A stretch of 64,000 nucleotides of DNA from CADBRN01 sp050944685. Lineage in GTDB: Bacteria > Bacillota > Clostridia > Lachnospirales > Lachnospiraceae. Below are positions 50,905 to 59,207 of the stretch, one piece after another. A program made the translations under genes and the position numbers. The number at the start of each line of letters is the position of its first letter. Within the stretch, counting starts at the first letter, position 1. The stretch lies in contig JBMNRP010000002.1 of NCBI GenBank assembly GCA_050944685.1, positions 62,001 through 126,000 of the forward strand. The letters are read 5' to 3'. The notes under the pieces were generated by a model. It had not been told where the DNA came from, ran no database searches, and was given only the letters and a program-made list of their open reading frames with translations.

Positions 50905-50955
50905 AATAAGAGAAAGAGGGACTGCCGTTTGGCGACAGTCCCTCTTTCTCTTATT
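50905..50955. terminator. 20-bp perfect hairpin
   Basis: 50905-50924 and 50936-50955 are perfect complements, with an 11-base loop. The minus strand reads into TTATTTTC. It probably ends or attenuates the transketolase transcript ahead of the isomerase gene, and its T-rich outer arms could work both ways. Confidence 0.75.
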
Positions 50956-50984
50956 ATTCAGTTTTTCATCCGTCCCGCCGGAAC

Positions 50985-51959
50985 TTACTTTCTGGCGATG
51001 ACTTTCTTCACTGCGGCTACGATATCTGCCGGCATCAGGTTGTACTCCTCCTCGAGGAAATCCTGCGGGCCGACCTGGCCGAAGCGGTTCTGGATTCCGA
51101 CGAACTCCTGCGGTACCAGGCAGTTCTTGACCAGAACGTTGGAAACGACGGAACCGAGTCCGCAGCTGACCTGATGGTTCTCAGCCGTAACAATGGCGCC
51201 GGTCTCCTTTGCCGCTTTGATGATCAGTTCCTCATCGATCGGCTTCCAGGTATGCATGTCGATGACACGGGCGGAGATGCCCTCTGCCTTCAGTGCTTCC
51301 TCCGCCTGCAAAGCCTTGTCGACCATGATTCCGGAAGCAATGATGGTAACGACATCCTTGTCGCTCTCACGAAGAGTGACGCCTTTTCCGATCTCAAAAT
51401 CCGATCCGTCTGCGTAAACGGTCGTGAAGCCCTTGCGGATCAGACGCATATAGGTGAGTGTCGGAATATCCGCCAGTTTATGGACCAGAGAATAGGTCTG
51501 CGCATAGTCAGCAGAATCAATTACGGTCGCGTTCGGTACGGAAAGATACAGCGCGCAGTCCTCGAACGGCATATGGGTTGCGCCGTTGAACGCCGCCGTC
51601 ACTCCCGGATCAGAGCCGATGATGTGTACCGGCCACTCGGAATATCCTGCGGACAGGAATGCCTGGTCGAATACACGACGGGAAGCGAAGCATCCGAAAG
51701 AGTGAACGAACGGAATCAGGCCGGAAGCCGCCATACCGGAAGCGACGCCTACAGCATTTGCCTCGGCGATACCGGCGTTAAAAACACGGTCCGTATGCAC
51801 TTTGCGGATCGACTTGATGTTGATGCAGTTCTCCAGGTCGCAGTCAATATGAACGATCTTGTCGTTTTTGTTCATCAGATCGATCATCGCCTGGCAGTAG
51901 CCGTCACGGTTTGCGCGGCTGTCCTTTTCATGTTTTCCAATCAAAGTATAGCTACTCAT
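50985..51959 (-). CDS. Transketolase, C-terminal subunit
   Basis: Second subunit of a split transketolase, 324 residues, holding the pyrimidine-binding and C-terminal domains. Visible: DRVFNAGIAEANAVGVASGM (family Glu), SFGCFASRRVFDQ, the SDPGVTAAFNGATHMPFEDC loop and a late HQVSCGLGSVV. Together with the N-terminal subunit it moves two-carbon units between ketose and aldose phosphates. Its ATG overlaps the stop of the upstream subunit by one base (TAATG). Confidence 0.92.
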   Translation of the reverse strand: MSSYTLIGKHEKDSRANRDGYCQAMIDLMNKNDKIVHIDCDLENCINIKSIRKVHTDRVFNAGIAEANAVGVASGMAASGLIPFVHSFGCFASRRVFDQAFLSAGYSEWPVHIIGSDPGVTAAFNGATHMPFEDCALYLSVPNATVIDSADYAQTYSLVHKLADIPTLTYMRLIRKGFTTVYADGSDFEIGKGVTLRESDKDVVTIIASGIMVDKALQAEEALKAEGISARVIDMHTWKPIDEELIIKAAKETGAIVTAENHQVSCGLGSVVSNVLVKNCLVPQEFVGIQNRFGQVGPQDFLEEEYNLMPADIVAAVKKVIARK

Positions 51960-52822
51960 TAGTTTGCTCCTTTCTGCGCGCGAACTGCGGCCAGATTCTC
52001 TTCAGCCTCCGCGATCGCCTTATCCCACTCTTCCTTGCTCGGCTGAGAGGAATGAGCTCCGGTAGACTCTGCAAAGAACGCGCCCTTGCCTTTGATGGTG
52101 TGCAGAATCAGAGCCGTCGGTTTTTCGGTTGATTTCTTTGCCGCCTCGATTGCATCATAGATCTGCTCGACATTATTTCCGTCTTCTACCTCGATAACGT
52201 TCCATCCGAAGGCGTCAAACTTCGCGCCGATGCCCTTTCCGTGGCTCATGATGTCTTCCGTAGCTCCGTCGAGCTGACGTCCGTTATTATCAACAAGGCA
52301 GATCAGATGATTCAGATTATACTTATGAGCGAACTCGGCAGCTTCCCATACCTGACCCTCGTCAGCCTCGCCGTCGCCGATGATCGCATAGGTATAGCTG
52401 CTTCTTCCCTGAACCTTGTTGCCCAGTGCAGCGCCGACCGCTTCACTGATGCCCTGTCCGAGGGAACCGGTCGTCAGATCGACGCCCGGAGTCATCAGAT
52501 GATCCGTATGAGACGGGAACGTCGTGTGTGGCTGATTCAGCTTATAAGCGTTTTCTACCGGATAGTATCCTTTCAGTCCGAGGGTGGCGTACATTACCGG
52601 TCCGCCGTGGCCTTTGGAAAGAACGCACCAGTCTCTGTCTTCCCATTTCGGGTTCTTCGGATCTACGTTCATCTCTGCTCCATACAGAACCGCAAAAGCG
52701 TCCGCAAGCGACATGGAGCCGCCTACATGGCCGAAACCGCGGGAGCCGATGATCTTTAATGTTTCTACGCGAATTTCTGCAGCAAATTCACGCAGTTCCT
52801 GCATTTTCTGCTCTTTGCTCAT
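51959..52822 (-). CDS. Transketolase, N-terminal subunit
   Basis: Thiamine-diphosphate-binding subunit of 287 residues. HVGGSMSLADAFAVLYG, the LSKGHGGP and TGSLGQGISEAVG loops, then the GDGEADEGQVWEA to LVDNNGRQLDG ThDP/Mg motif are all present. The in-frame region to 52915 lacks a site, while AAGGAG lies ten bases before the ATG at 52822. It has its own promoter and a leader with two inverted repeats. Confidence 0.93.
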   Translation of the reverse strand: MSKEQKMQELREFAAEIRVETLKIIGSRGFGHVGGSMSLADAFAVLYGAEMNVDPKNPKWEDRDWCVLSKGHGGPVMYATLGLKGYYPVENAYKLNQPHTTFPSHTDHLMTPGVDLTTGSLGQGISEAVGAALGNKVQGRSSYTYAIIGDGEADEGQVWEAAEFAHKYNLNHLICLVDNNGRQLDGATEDIMSHGKGIGAKFDAFGWNVIEVEDGNNVEQIYDAIEAAKKSTEKPTALILHTIKGKGAFFAESTGAHSSQPSKEEWDKAIAEAEENLAAVRAQKGAN

Positions 52823-52871
52823 AGCACCTTTCTCCTTGATACCAATATAACAACAGTTTCCCGATACCTCA

Positions 52872-52979
52872 CAAAAATATTCCCAATTATGACAACCGGG
52901 AATATTTTTGCTCACAATTGAACCATAAAATAATGGTCACATTTGATTTTATCTTATACTTTTTACTCCGAAACTTCAA
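52872..52979 (-). promoter_or_regulatory. Transketolase promoter with leader inverted repeats
   Basis: Minus strand -35 TTGAAG (52979-52974), 17-base spacer, -10 TAAGAT (52956-52951). Downstream: ACCAT/ATGGT repeat (52922-52937) and a perfect 13-bp repeat (52872-52884 and 52898-52910, CAAAAATATTCCC type). The latter may be an operator or attenuator. Confidence 0.62.
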
Positions 52980-53064
52980 CCGGAATTATTAGTTTTCTCG
53001 CGGGCTCAGGCAAGTTTTTCCGGCAATCCGGAAAGCACACACCATCTGCCTCTGATACCGGTCA

Positions 53065-54240
53065 TCAGATTCTGGCTACGCCGCTCTTTCTCGCTGCCTC
53101 GGCCACTGCCTTTGAAACGGCCGGCGCAACTCTCTCATCGAACGCCGCCGGAATGATGTAATTCGCGTTCAGCTCTTCATCCGATACCAGACCGGCCAGA
53201 GCGTGGGCAGCCGCGATCTTCATCTCCTCGTTGATATCGCTCGCACGGACATCCAGAGCCCCGCGGAAGATTCCCGGGAATGCGAGGACATTGTTGATTT
53301 GGTTCGGGAAATCGCTTCTTCCTGTGGCAACGACAGCCGCGCCCGCTTCTTTCGCGTCATCCGGGAAAATCTCCGGAACCGGATTCGCGCAGGCAAAAAT
53401 GATAGCGTCACGGTTCATGGAGCGCACCATATCCTTCGTGACCAGCCCCGGCGCACTGACGCCCACGAATACATCCGCGCCCTTCAGCGCGTCCGCGAGC
53501 GAACCCTTGCACATCTCCGGATTCGTGATCTCCGCCATCTCTTCCTTGATCGGGTTCATGCCCTCCGGGCGTCCCTTGTAGATCGCTCCGCGGCGGTCGC
53601 ACATGGTCAGATTTTTCACGCCCGCAGAAATCAGAAGTCTGGAGATGGCAACGGAAGCCGCACCGGCGCCGCTCATGACGACCTTGATATCTTCCAGCTT
53701 CTTGCCGACGATTTTCAGAGCGTTCGTCAGACCCGCGAGAGTGATAACGGCGGTTCCGTGCTGATCATCGTGGAAGATCGGAATATCGCATTTTTCTTTC
53801 AGCTTCTTCTCAATCTCAAAGCAGCGCGGCGCAGAGATGTCCTCCAGGTTGACGCCACCGAAGCTGCCGCTGATCCGGTAAATCGTGTCGACAATCTCAT
53901 CAACATCATGGCTCTTCACGCAGAGCGGAAATGCATCAACTCCGCCGAAGGATTTGAACAGAACACATTTTCCTTCCATGACGGGCATACCTGCTTCCGG
54001 TCCGATATCGCCGAGTCCGAGAACGGCAGATCCATCGGTGACAACCAGAACGAGGTTCCAGCGGCGGGTCAGCTCATAGCTCTTGCTGATATCCTTCTGA
54101 ATTTCCAGGCAGGGCTGGGCGACGCCGGGGGTGTAGGCAAGCGAAAGATCTTCTTTCGTTTTGACCGGAACCGTGGCGATAACCTCGATTTTCCCCTTCC
54201 ACTGCTCATGGAGCTTAAGAGATTCTTTTGCGTAATCCAT
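53065..54240 (-). CDS. NAD(P)-dependent malic enzyme
   Basis: Oxidative malate decarboxylase of 391 residues, giving pyruvate and CO2. SLAYTPGVAQPCLE (family Tyr), the VLGLGDIGPEAGMPVMEGK segment, the Lys in FPLCVKSHDVDE, metal site IFHDDQHGTAVI and GAGAASVAI for the cofactor are present. Size fits the short bacterial form. The start at 54240 fits family length, although its ribosome site is poor. It is the last gene of the GAPDH-PGK-LarA-like-malic enzyme run. Confidence 0.92.
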   Translation of the reverse strand: MDYAKESLKLHEQWKGKIEVIATVPVKTKEDLSLAYTPGVAQPCLEIQKDISKSYELTRRWNLVLVVTDGSAVLGLGDIGPEAGMPVMEGKCVLFKSFGGVDAFPLCVKSHDVDEIVDTIYRISGSFGGVNLEDISAPRCFEIEKKLKEKCDIPIFHDDQHGTAVITLAGLTNALKIVGKKLEDIKVVMSGAGAASVAISRLLISAGVKNLTMCDRRGAIYKGRPEGMNPIKEEMAEITNPEMCKGSLADALKGADVFVGVSAPGLVTKDMVRSMNRDAIIFACANPVPEIFPDDAKEAGAAVVATGRSDFPNQINNVLAFPGIFRGALDVRASDINEEMKIAAAHALAGLVSDEELNANYIIPAAFDERVAPAVSKAVAEAARKSGVARI

Positions 54241-54298
54241 ATGTTTGTTCCATCCTTTCTTTGGTGAATAAAATATTGATGAGAGCCGTCCGGTGCTG

Positions 54299-55549
54299 TC
54301 ACGCCTGTACCTGCGGCAGAGTAGATCCGCCGTACGGCATGACGATGACGGACGCTTCATTCCCCAGTTCACGAACAGCGGCGTCGTATGCCTCCTGAAC
54401 GGTGGAAAAAGGAGTCATAAAAATTGATCTCACAAAATCCGGATCCATATCGGAAACCATGTAGATCGAAGCGCGAACCATGACCTGTGCGACGGCCGCC
54501 GCCTTGTGGCCGCCCAGCTTAAATTCCGCATTCAGACGGTCAATGATATCCTGCGGGCAGCTGGCCTCCCGGAACCACTTGTCGAACACCGGATTTCCGA
54601 GTCCTTCCCTGCAGGAACCGACGAGGATGATGATTCCTCCGTCCCGCACGGCGTGCTTCGAATTGTCCAGCGCCTTCTGTGTCTGATAGAGATTCAGGTC
54701 CTTCGGCGCTCCTCCCTGAGAGACGATGACAATGTCAGCCCTCTTCGGGATTTTTTTGGCATAGAGGCGATCGAGATATTCGCACCCGACGCGATGCGCC
54801 TTTGTCACATCGCCCGCCACTGCCTTGACGATCTTCTTATGCTCATTCAGCACCACGTTAAGAATAAAATCCACACCCACCATCGAACAGGCTTCCTCGA
54901 TATCCTGGCGGACCGGATTGGTGGCAATATTGCCGGCGTGCGCCTCGTTTTTCACCATCATGCTGTGATTCGACTGAATGGCGTCCCAGGTCGATACGCC
55001 CGGCATGATCGCTTTCGCCCCGCCGGAATATCCGGCGAAATAATGGTACTCAATATTTCCGATGCAGATTCTCCTGTCCGCTTCCACTACGGTGCGCACG
55101 ATATCGACAGGCGTTCCTCTGGAGGTGACGCCCACCCGCACGACATCATCCGGATCTCCGTCAATGCAGCGGATTTCTTCATACGCGCGGTCGCCTGCCA
55201 GATGGCGGCGCTCCTCATCGGTCTGCTTTCTGTGGCTTCCGAGGGCAAAGACGAGTGTGATGTCCTCTTTCTTTATTCCGAGCGAATATAACTCATCCAG
55301 AAGAGTCGGCATTACATCCCAGGTCGGCATCGGCCGCGAGATATCGCTCGTGACGATGACGATTTTCTCGCCCGGATGTACGATCTGATCCAGTTTCGGA
55401 CTGCCGATCGGATGATCCAGCGCATACCGGACTTCCTCTGCTCCCATCCGCTCATATTTGACAGGATTCGGCGTCAGGACATCGATCAGATTTTCTTCCG
55501 GGATATCCACGTTCTGGGTGCGCTGCCCGATTCCCAGTTCCACTTTCAT
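54299..55549 (-). CDS. larA: LarA-like nickel-dependent racemase family protein
   Basis: A 416-residue member of the lactate racemase (LarA) family, which uses a nickel-pincer cofactor to racemise 2-hydroxy acids. Visible: SDISRPMPT, FALGSHRKQTDEE with active-site His, and YSGGAKAIMPGVS with the Lys that anchors the cofactor. Many paralogues act on other hydroxy acids such as malate or phenyllactate, and the neighbouring malic enzyme fits that. Cofactor genes (larB/C/E) are not in the window. AAAGGAG is six bases before the ATG at 55549. Confidence 0.87.
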   Translation of the reverse strand: MKVELGIGQRTQNVDIPEENLIDVLTPNPVKYERMGAEEVRYALDHPIGSPKLDQIVHPGEKIVIVTSDISRPMPTWDVMPTLLDELYSLGIKKEDITLVFALGSHRKQTDEERRHLAGDRAYEEIRCIDGDPDDVVRVGVTSRGTPVDIVRTVVEADRRICIGNIEYHYFAGYSGGAKAIMPGVSTWDAIQSNHSMMVKNEAHAGNIATNPVRQDIEEACSMVGVDFILNVVLNEHKKIVKAVAGDVTKAHRVGCEYLDRLYAKKIPKRADIVIVSQGGAPKDLNLYQTQKALDNSKHAVRDGGIIILVGSCREGLGNPVFDKWFREASCPQDIIDRLNAEFKLGGHKAAAVAQVMVRASIYMVSDMDPDFVRSIFMTPFSTVQEAYDAAVRELGNEASVIVMPYGGSTLPQVQA

Positions 55550-55608
55550 TTGCGGCTCCTTTCCAAACTGACTGCTGCTCACCGCTTCATTGTATCACGA
55601 AAATCCTC

Positions 55609-55633
55609 CCGGCAGAATGCCGGATTCTGCCGG
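55609..55633 (-). promoter_or_regulatory. Intercistronic hairpin between pgk and larA-like gene
   Basis: Perfect 10-bp stem CCGGCAGAAT (55609-55618) with ATTCTGCCGG (55624-55633), five-base loop, followed on the minus strand only by GAGGATTTTCG. It probably attenuates or stabilises rather than fully terminates. Confidence 0.6.
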
Positions 55634-55657
55634 CGTAATTTCCGCTGACAGGCGGAC

Positions 55658-56911
55658 TTATTTCAGCGGGATCCGGGAGCCGTGCCGGAGGGCATGAACA
55701 ACCGGAAGCTCTTCTCCGGTGAGGAATCGAATCAGCGCGCCGCCCCCTGTACAGATGTAGGAAATCTGATCGGTTTTCTGGTATTTCGTGGTAGCCGTAA
55801 TGCTGTCTCCTCCGCCGACCACGGTGAAGGCCGGGGTGTCACCCAGTGCTTCCCAGACCATCTTCGTTCCGAGTTCAGAGGGTTCTTCCTCGAAAATGCC
55901 CATCGGTCCATTGACAAATACCGTCTTCGAGGAACGGATCAGATCCTGATACGTGGCAGCGGTCTTGCTTCCGATGTCAATCGCCCCGATGCTCTCCGGA
56001 ATGGATCCGATCTCTGCTTCTTTCCGGACTCCGTTCTCCACCCAGGAGAGATCGGTCGGAAGGATGATCTTGTCGCCGTATTTATCCAGAAGTCCCTTCG
56101 CCTTCTCGAAAAATTCTTCGTAGTTGGATTTCACAATGAAGTCGTAGCTTCCCTGTCCGATCTTTTCTCCCTTTGCAATCAGAAGAACATTCGCGACCAC
56201 GCCTCCCGCAAGGATGCGGTCCGCTGCCCCTCCGGAGAGGACAGACTCCATCATCAGAAAAGCGTCGGCGATCTTTGCACCTCCGAGAACGAAGGTGCAC
56301 GGGCGCTCCGGCGATTCCATCAGCTGGGAGAGAACGACGTACTCTTTTTCAAAAAGTCTCCCCATCGCGGACGGAAGAACCTCCTCAAATCCGCAGAGTG
56401 TCGGCTGATCTCTGTGCGCGGCCGCGAATGCGTCGCAGACGTAAAAATCTCCGAGCGGGGCCAGCTTTCTGACAACCAGAGTCTGAGCCTGCTGTTCGTG
56501 AGTCAGGCGCAGCTTCTTCTCGAACAGCGTCTGTTCCTCCGCCATAAAACGGACATTGTCCAGAAGCAGAACATCTCCGTTTTTCAGACTTTTGATTTTC
56601 TCGATGGCAGCCGGACCGCAGACGTCCTCGATAAACATGATCTCTTTTCCGAGAAGTTTCGAGATCACCTTACTGTGCGGCTCCAGGGTGTAGTAATTCT
56701 TGTACTCGATATCGCTGCCCTGATGAGCCATCAGGACAACCTTCGCTCCCTTGTCGGAGAGCTCGCGAATCGTCGGCACGCACTTTTCGATTCGCGTCGT
56801 GCTCTTCAGTGTGTTGGTCTCTCTGTCGACCGGCTGATTGATATCCACGCGGCAGAGGACGGTCTTCCCTTTTACATCGACGTCATCCAGTGTACGAATT
56901 CCAAATTCCAT
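55658..56911 (-). CDS. pgk: Phosphoglycerate kinase, archaeal-type
   Basis: Glycolytic kinase of 417 residues transferring phosphate between 1,3-bisphosphoglycerate and ADP. The motifs follow the archaeal rather than the bacterial pattern: RVDINQPVD (bacterial RVDFNVP), MAHQGSD (bacterial SHLGRP), CDAFAAAHRDQPT, FVLGGAKIAD, and NGPMGIFE near the C-terminus. It lies after an archaeal-type GAPDH, so the pair looks like a transferred or alternative lower-glycolysis module. Adjacent hairpins separate it from gap and larA-like genes. Confidence 0.92.
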   Translation of the reverse strand: MEFGIRTLDDVDVKGKTVLCRVDINQPVDRETNTLKSTTRIEKCVPTIRELSDKGAKVVLMAHQGSDIEYKNYYTLEPHSKVISKLLGKEIMFIEDVCGPAAIEKIKSLKNGDVLLLDNVRFMAEEQTLFEKKLRLTHEQQAQTLVVRKLAPLGDFYVCDAFAAAHRDQPTLCGFEEVLPSAMGRLFEKEYVVLSQLMESPERPCTFVLGGAKIADAFLMMESVLSGGAADRILAGGVVANVLLIAKGEKIGQGSYDFIVKSNYEEFFEKAKGLLDKYGDKIILPTDLSWVENGVRKEAEIGSIPESIGAIDIGSKTAATYQDLIRSSKTVFVNGPMGIFEEEPSELGTKMVWEALGDTPAFTVVGGGDSITATTKYQKTDQISYICTGGGALIRFLTGEELPVVHALRHGSRIPLK

Positions 56912-57012
56912 TCCTGCATTTCTCCTATTGATGAAAAAACTGTCGCATCAAGAAAATATCCGCATTCTCAATGTGGCAGCCTGTATGTTTCTTATTCATA
57001 GGAACAGCCGGT

Positions 57013-57036
57013 GCCCGCCGGAATGCTCCGGCAGGC
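57013..57036 (-). promoter_or_regulatory. Intercistronic hairpin between gap and pgk
   Basis: GCC-C-GCCGGA (57013-57022) pairs with TCCGGC-A-GGC (57027-57036), nine of ten positions, four-base loop, no T-run. Likely sets relative expression or stability of gap and pgk. Confidence 0.5.
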
Positions 57037-57059
57037 AGACGGCCGTCCGTTTTGAGAAA

Positions 57060-58106
57060 TCAGCCCAGTCCAAGCTCCTTGAACTTGCCGATTCCGAGAT
57101 ATTTATTTGTCATGGAAGTTCCCTCTTCCCTCGTCTCCTGCATATGGCAGGCGGCGCGGATGCCATCCATGGTCTCGGGAATCGTGACCGCTTCCTGCGG
57201 AATCACGAGCGCGTACATAATATCATCGCCGCTCTCTACGATACTGTTCTCCCACAGTCCGACTTCGTACATATCTCCTCTCTCATGACCGAGATCACGA
57301 CCGTACTTGAAGTAGGAAGCATTTCCGAGGAATCCGTCCTCGATGCGGAGAATACGGATACGGGGATGTTTGCTGAATGCCTCGAGGGCCATTTCCTTTG
57401 TGATCTTCTTCTTGCCGTGAGCGACTACGGTGATGATGTGGCCGTGCGTCACAGGCGTGTGAACCAGAATACCGGTCGCGTTGATGTGCGGCATAATCGT
57501 CATCAGATCTACCGCCTGATGCGTCGGAGCCTGATCAATCTTCAGCGCATTTGTCAGCCCGCGGTGATAATCGCCCGGATCAGCCACGCGGCGGATGATC
57601 GTGATGGCAACCTTCTCAATTCCATAGGCTCTGTCCAGACAGTCCACCGTCCGGATCAGTCCGGTCGTGTTGCAGCTCGTCAGCTTCAGATAATTCTTAT
57701 CCAGACCCTTTTCGAAGTTCGCATAGCCGTGGAAAAATACATCGGCAACTTCATTCTTCTCACCGCCCTGGAAGATCGCCTTTACGCCATTCGGCTCATA
57801 AATATTCTCTTTGTTCTTGAGGCCGATTCCGGCAGGAGAAGAGTCCAGCATAATGTCAACATTTTTGACCAGATCCATGAAGGTGCCCTTTACCGGGATT
57901 CCGATCTCGTCAAATTTGCTCTTGTCCGCGCCGTCCACCAGATAAAGGTCATAAGGCATGCCCTTTTCATATAACGCGCGGATCGCAAGTGTCGGTGCCA
58001 TATCCGCTATTCCGACCAGTTCCATATCGCCCTGTTTTGCTACACCGTCTGCAAGACGCTGTCCGATCGTTCCATAACCGGCAACGCCAACCCTGATTTT
58101 TGCCAT
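57060..58106 (-). CDS. Type II (archaeal-type) glyceraldehyde-3-phosphate dehydrogenase
   Basis: A 348-residue GAPDH of the archaeal type II family. VGVAGYGTIGQRLADGV binds the nucleotide and the active-site Cys is in LTSCNTTGLIRTVDCLD; bacterial GAPDH would have SCTTN. It also shows RVADPGDYHRG and TPVTHGHIITVV, again archaeal-like. It should oxidise glyceraldehyde 3-phosphate with NAD(P). GAGGAG is eight bases before the ATG at 58106. It leads the operon with archaeal-type PGK and is divergent from a DeoR regulator. Confidence 0.93.
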   Translation of the reverse strand: MAKIRVGVAGYGTIGQRLADGVAKQGDMELVGIADMAPTLAIRALYEKGMPYDLYLVDGADKSKFDEIGIPVKGTFMDLVKNVDIMLDSSPAGIGLKNKENIYEPNGVKAIFQGGEKNEVADVFFHGYANFEKGLDKNYLKLTSCNTTGLIRTVDCLDRAYGIEKVAITIIRRVADPGDYHRGLTNALKIDQAPTHQAVDLMTIMPHINATGILVHTPVTHGHIITVVAHGKKKITKEMALEAFSKHPRIRILRIEDGFLGNASYFKYGRDLGHERGDMYEVGLWENSIVESGDDIMYALVIPQEAVTIPETMDGIRAACHMQETREEGTSMTNKYLGIGKFKELGLG

Positions 58107-58147
58107 AATGAAATCTCCTCTCTGACAAAACAACCACTACAATTGAC

Positions 58148-58176
58148 ATTATATTATTCTGGTAATATTTTTGCAA
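58148..58176 (-). promoter_or_regulatory. gap operon promoter
   Basis: -35 TTGCAA (58176-58171), 17-base spacer, -10 TATAAT (58153-58148), about 42 bases before the gap start. Confidence 0.75.
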
Positions 58177-58208
58177 TACCTAAATAATGCTTTTATTTTT
58201 TCAAAAAG

Positions 58209-58401
58209 TTATTCATTACTGCTTGCATATTTTGGTGAATAAATGGTATAATTTTTGTGAATTAAACTTTGAGAAAGTTTTTACAAAGTTTGTTAAAAGA
58301 TAAATTTATTGAATTGAAGGGAATTCAGCAGGTTATTAATAATTTCTATTATTTTTGCGTGAAAACATTGTCAAACTCTTTGCTAATTTTTGGTGAACTT
58401 T
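58209..58401. promoter_or_regulatory. deoR promoter and TTTTGGTGAA-type repeats
   Basis: + strand -35 TTGCAT (58223-58228), 18 bases, -10 TATAAT (58247-58252). TTATTCA (58209-58215) and TGAATAA (58236-58242) are inverted. GGTGAA or TGTGAA after T-runs recurs near 58231, 58252 and 58389. The 324-base gap 58107-58430 is AT-rich with no gene. Confidence 0.55.
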
Positions 58402-58430
58402 TTTATGCATTTTGACGGAGGAAATGAAAA

Positions 58431-59198
58431 TTGCGAGTAGACCGATTAAACAAGATGGAAGAATTTATTCTCTCGGAAGGCACCGTCCCTCTCGAGGAAC
58501 TGGCAAATCGCTTCAGTGTTTCTACCAACACCGTTCGAAGAGATGTAAATGAGCTGATCAAAAGGGGACGGATACGGAAGGTGTACGGTGGTGTCTCCGC
58601 CATCACGGAGCACGATACAAATCTGACGCCGATTCCGCTGCAGGTACGGGCGGTAGAACACAGCACGGCAAAAAACATCATCGGACGTCTCGCTGCGGGT
58701 ATGGTCAATGACGGCGATACCATTTTTCTGGATTCCGGGACGACCGTCGCCTGCATGGTTCCCTATCTGGCGGAAAAAGAAAACGTCACCGTAGTGACGC
58801 ATTCTCTGAATGTCATGTATGAAGCCGCAAAATACGCTTCCCTCAGCATCATCGCGCTCGGAGGCTATTACAATCACGCGACCAGCTCGTACTCGGGAAT
58901 TTCAACGCTCGATCCCCTCTCCTCGATTTCCACCAATGCCGCCTTTATCGCGGCGACCGGCGTCACACTCGAGAAGGGACTCACGCACACGGCTTATTTT
59001 GAGGCAGAGACGAAAAAGAAGGTTGTCCAGAACAGCAGCAAGGTCATCCTCTGCGCGGACGACAGCAAATTTGGCCGGGCCTCGACGCTGTCCTTCTTTC
59101 AGTTCGAGGATCTCTACGCCGTCGTCACAAACAAGACGCCGGAAAAGAAATATCTGGACGCGATTTCCTACAACAACATTCTGCTCGTCTGCCCTTAA
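58431..59198 (+). CDS. DeoR/GlpR family transcriptional regulator
   Basis: A 255-residue DeoR-type repressor. Residues 1-55 form the winged helix (VPLEELANRFSVSTNTVRRD), and the rest is the sugar-phosphate-sensing isomerase-like domain (FLDSGTTVACMVPYL, VTHSLNVMYEAAKY, LCADDSKFGR). It probably governs the divergent gap-pgk operon, sensing a phosphosugar or triose phosphate. The start is TTG at 58431 with GGAGG nine bases upstream; starting at the later ATG would cut into the DNA-binding domain. Confidence 0.9.
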   Translation: MRVDRLNKMEEFILSEGTVPLEELANRFSVSTNTVRRDVNELIKRGRIRKVYGGVSAITEHDTNLTPIPLQVRAVEHSTAKNIIGRLAAGMVNDGDTIFLDSGTTVACMVPYLAEKENVTVVTHSLNVMYEAAKYASLSIIALGGYYNHATSSYSGISTLDPLSSISTNAAFIAATGVTLEKGLTHTAYFEAETKKKVVQNSSKVILCADDSKFGRASTLSFFQFEDLYAVVTNKTPEKKYLDAISYNNILLVCP

Positions 59199-59207
59199 AC
59201 GGTTTTC

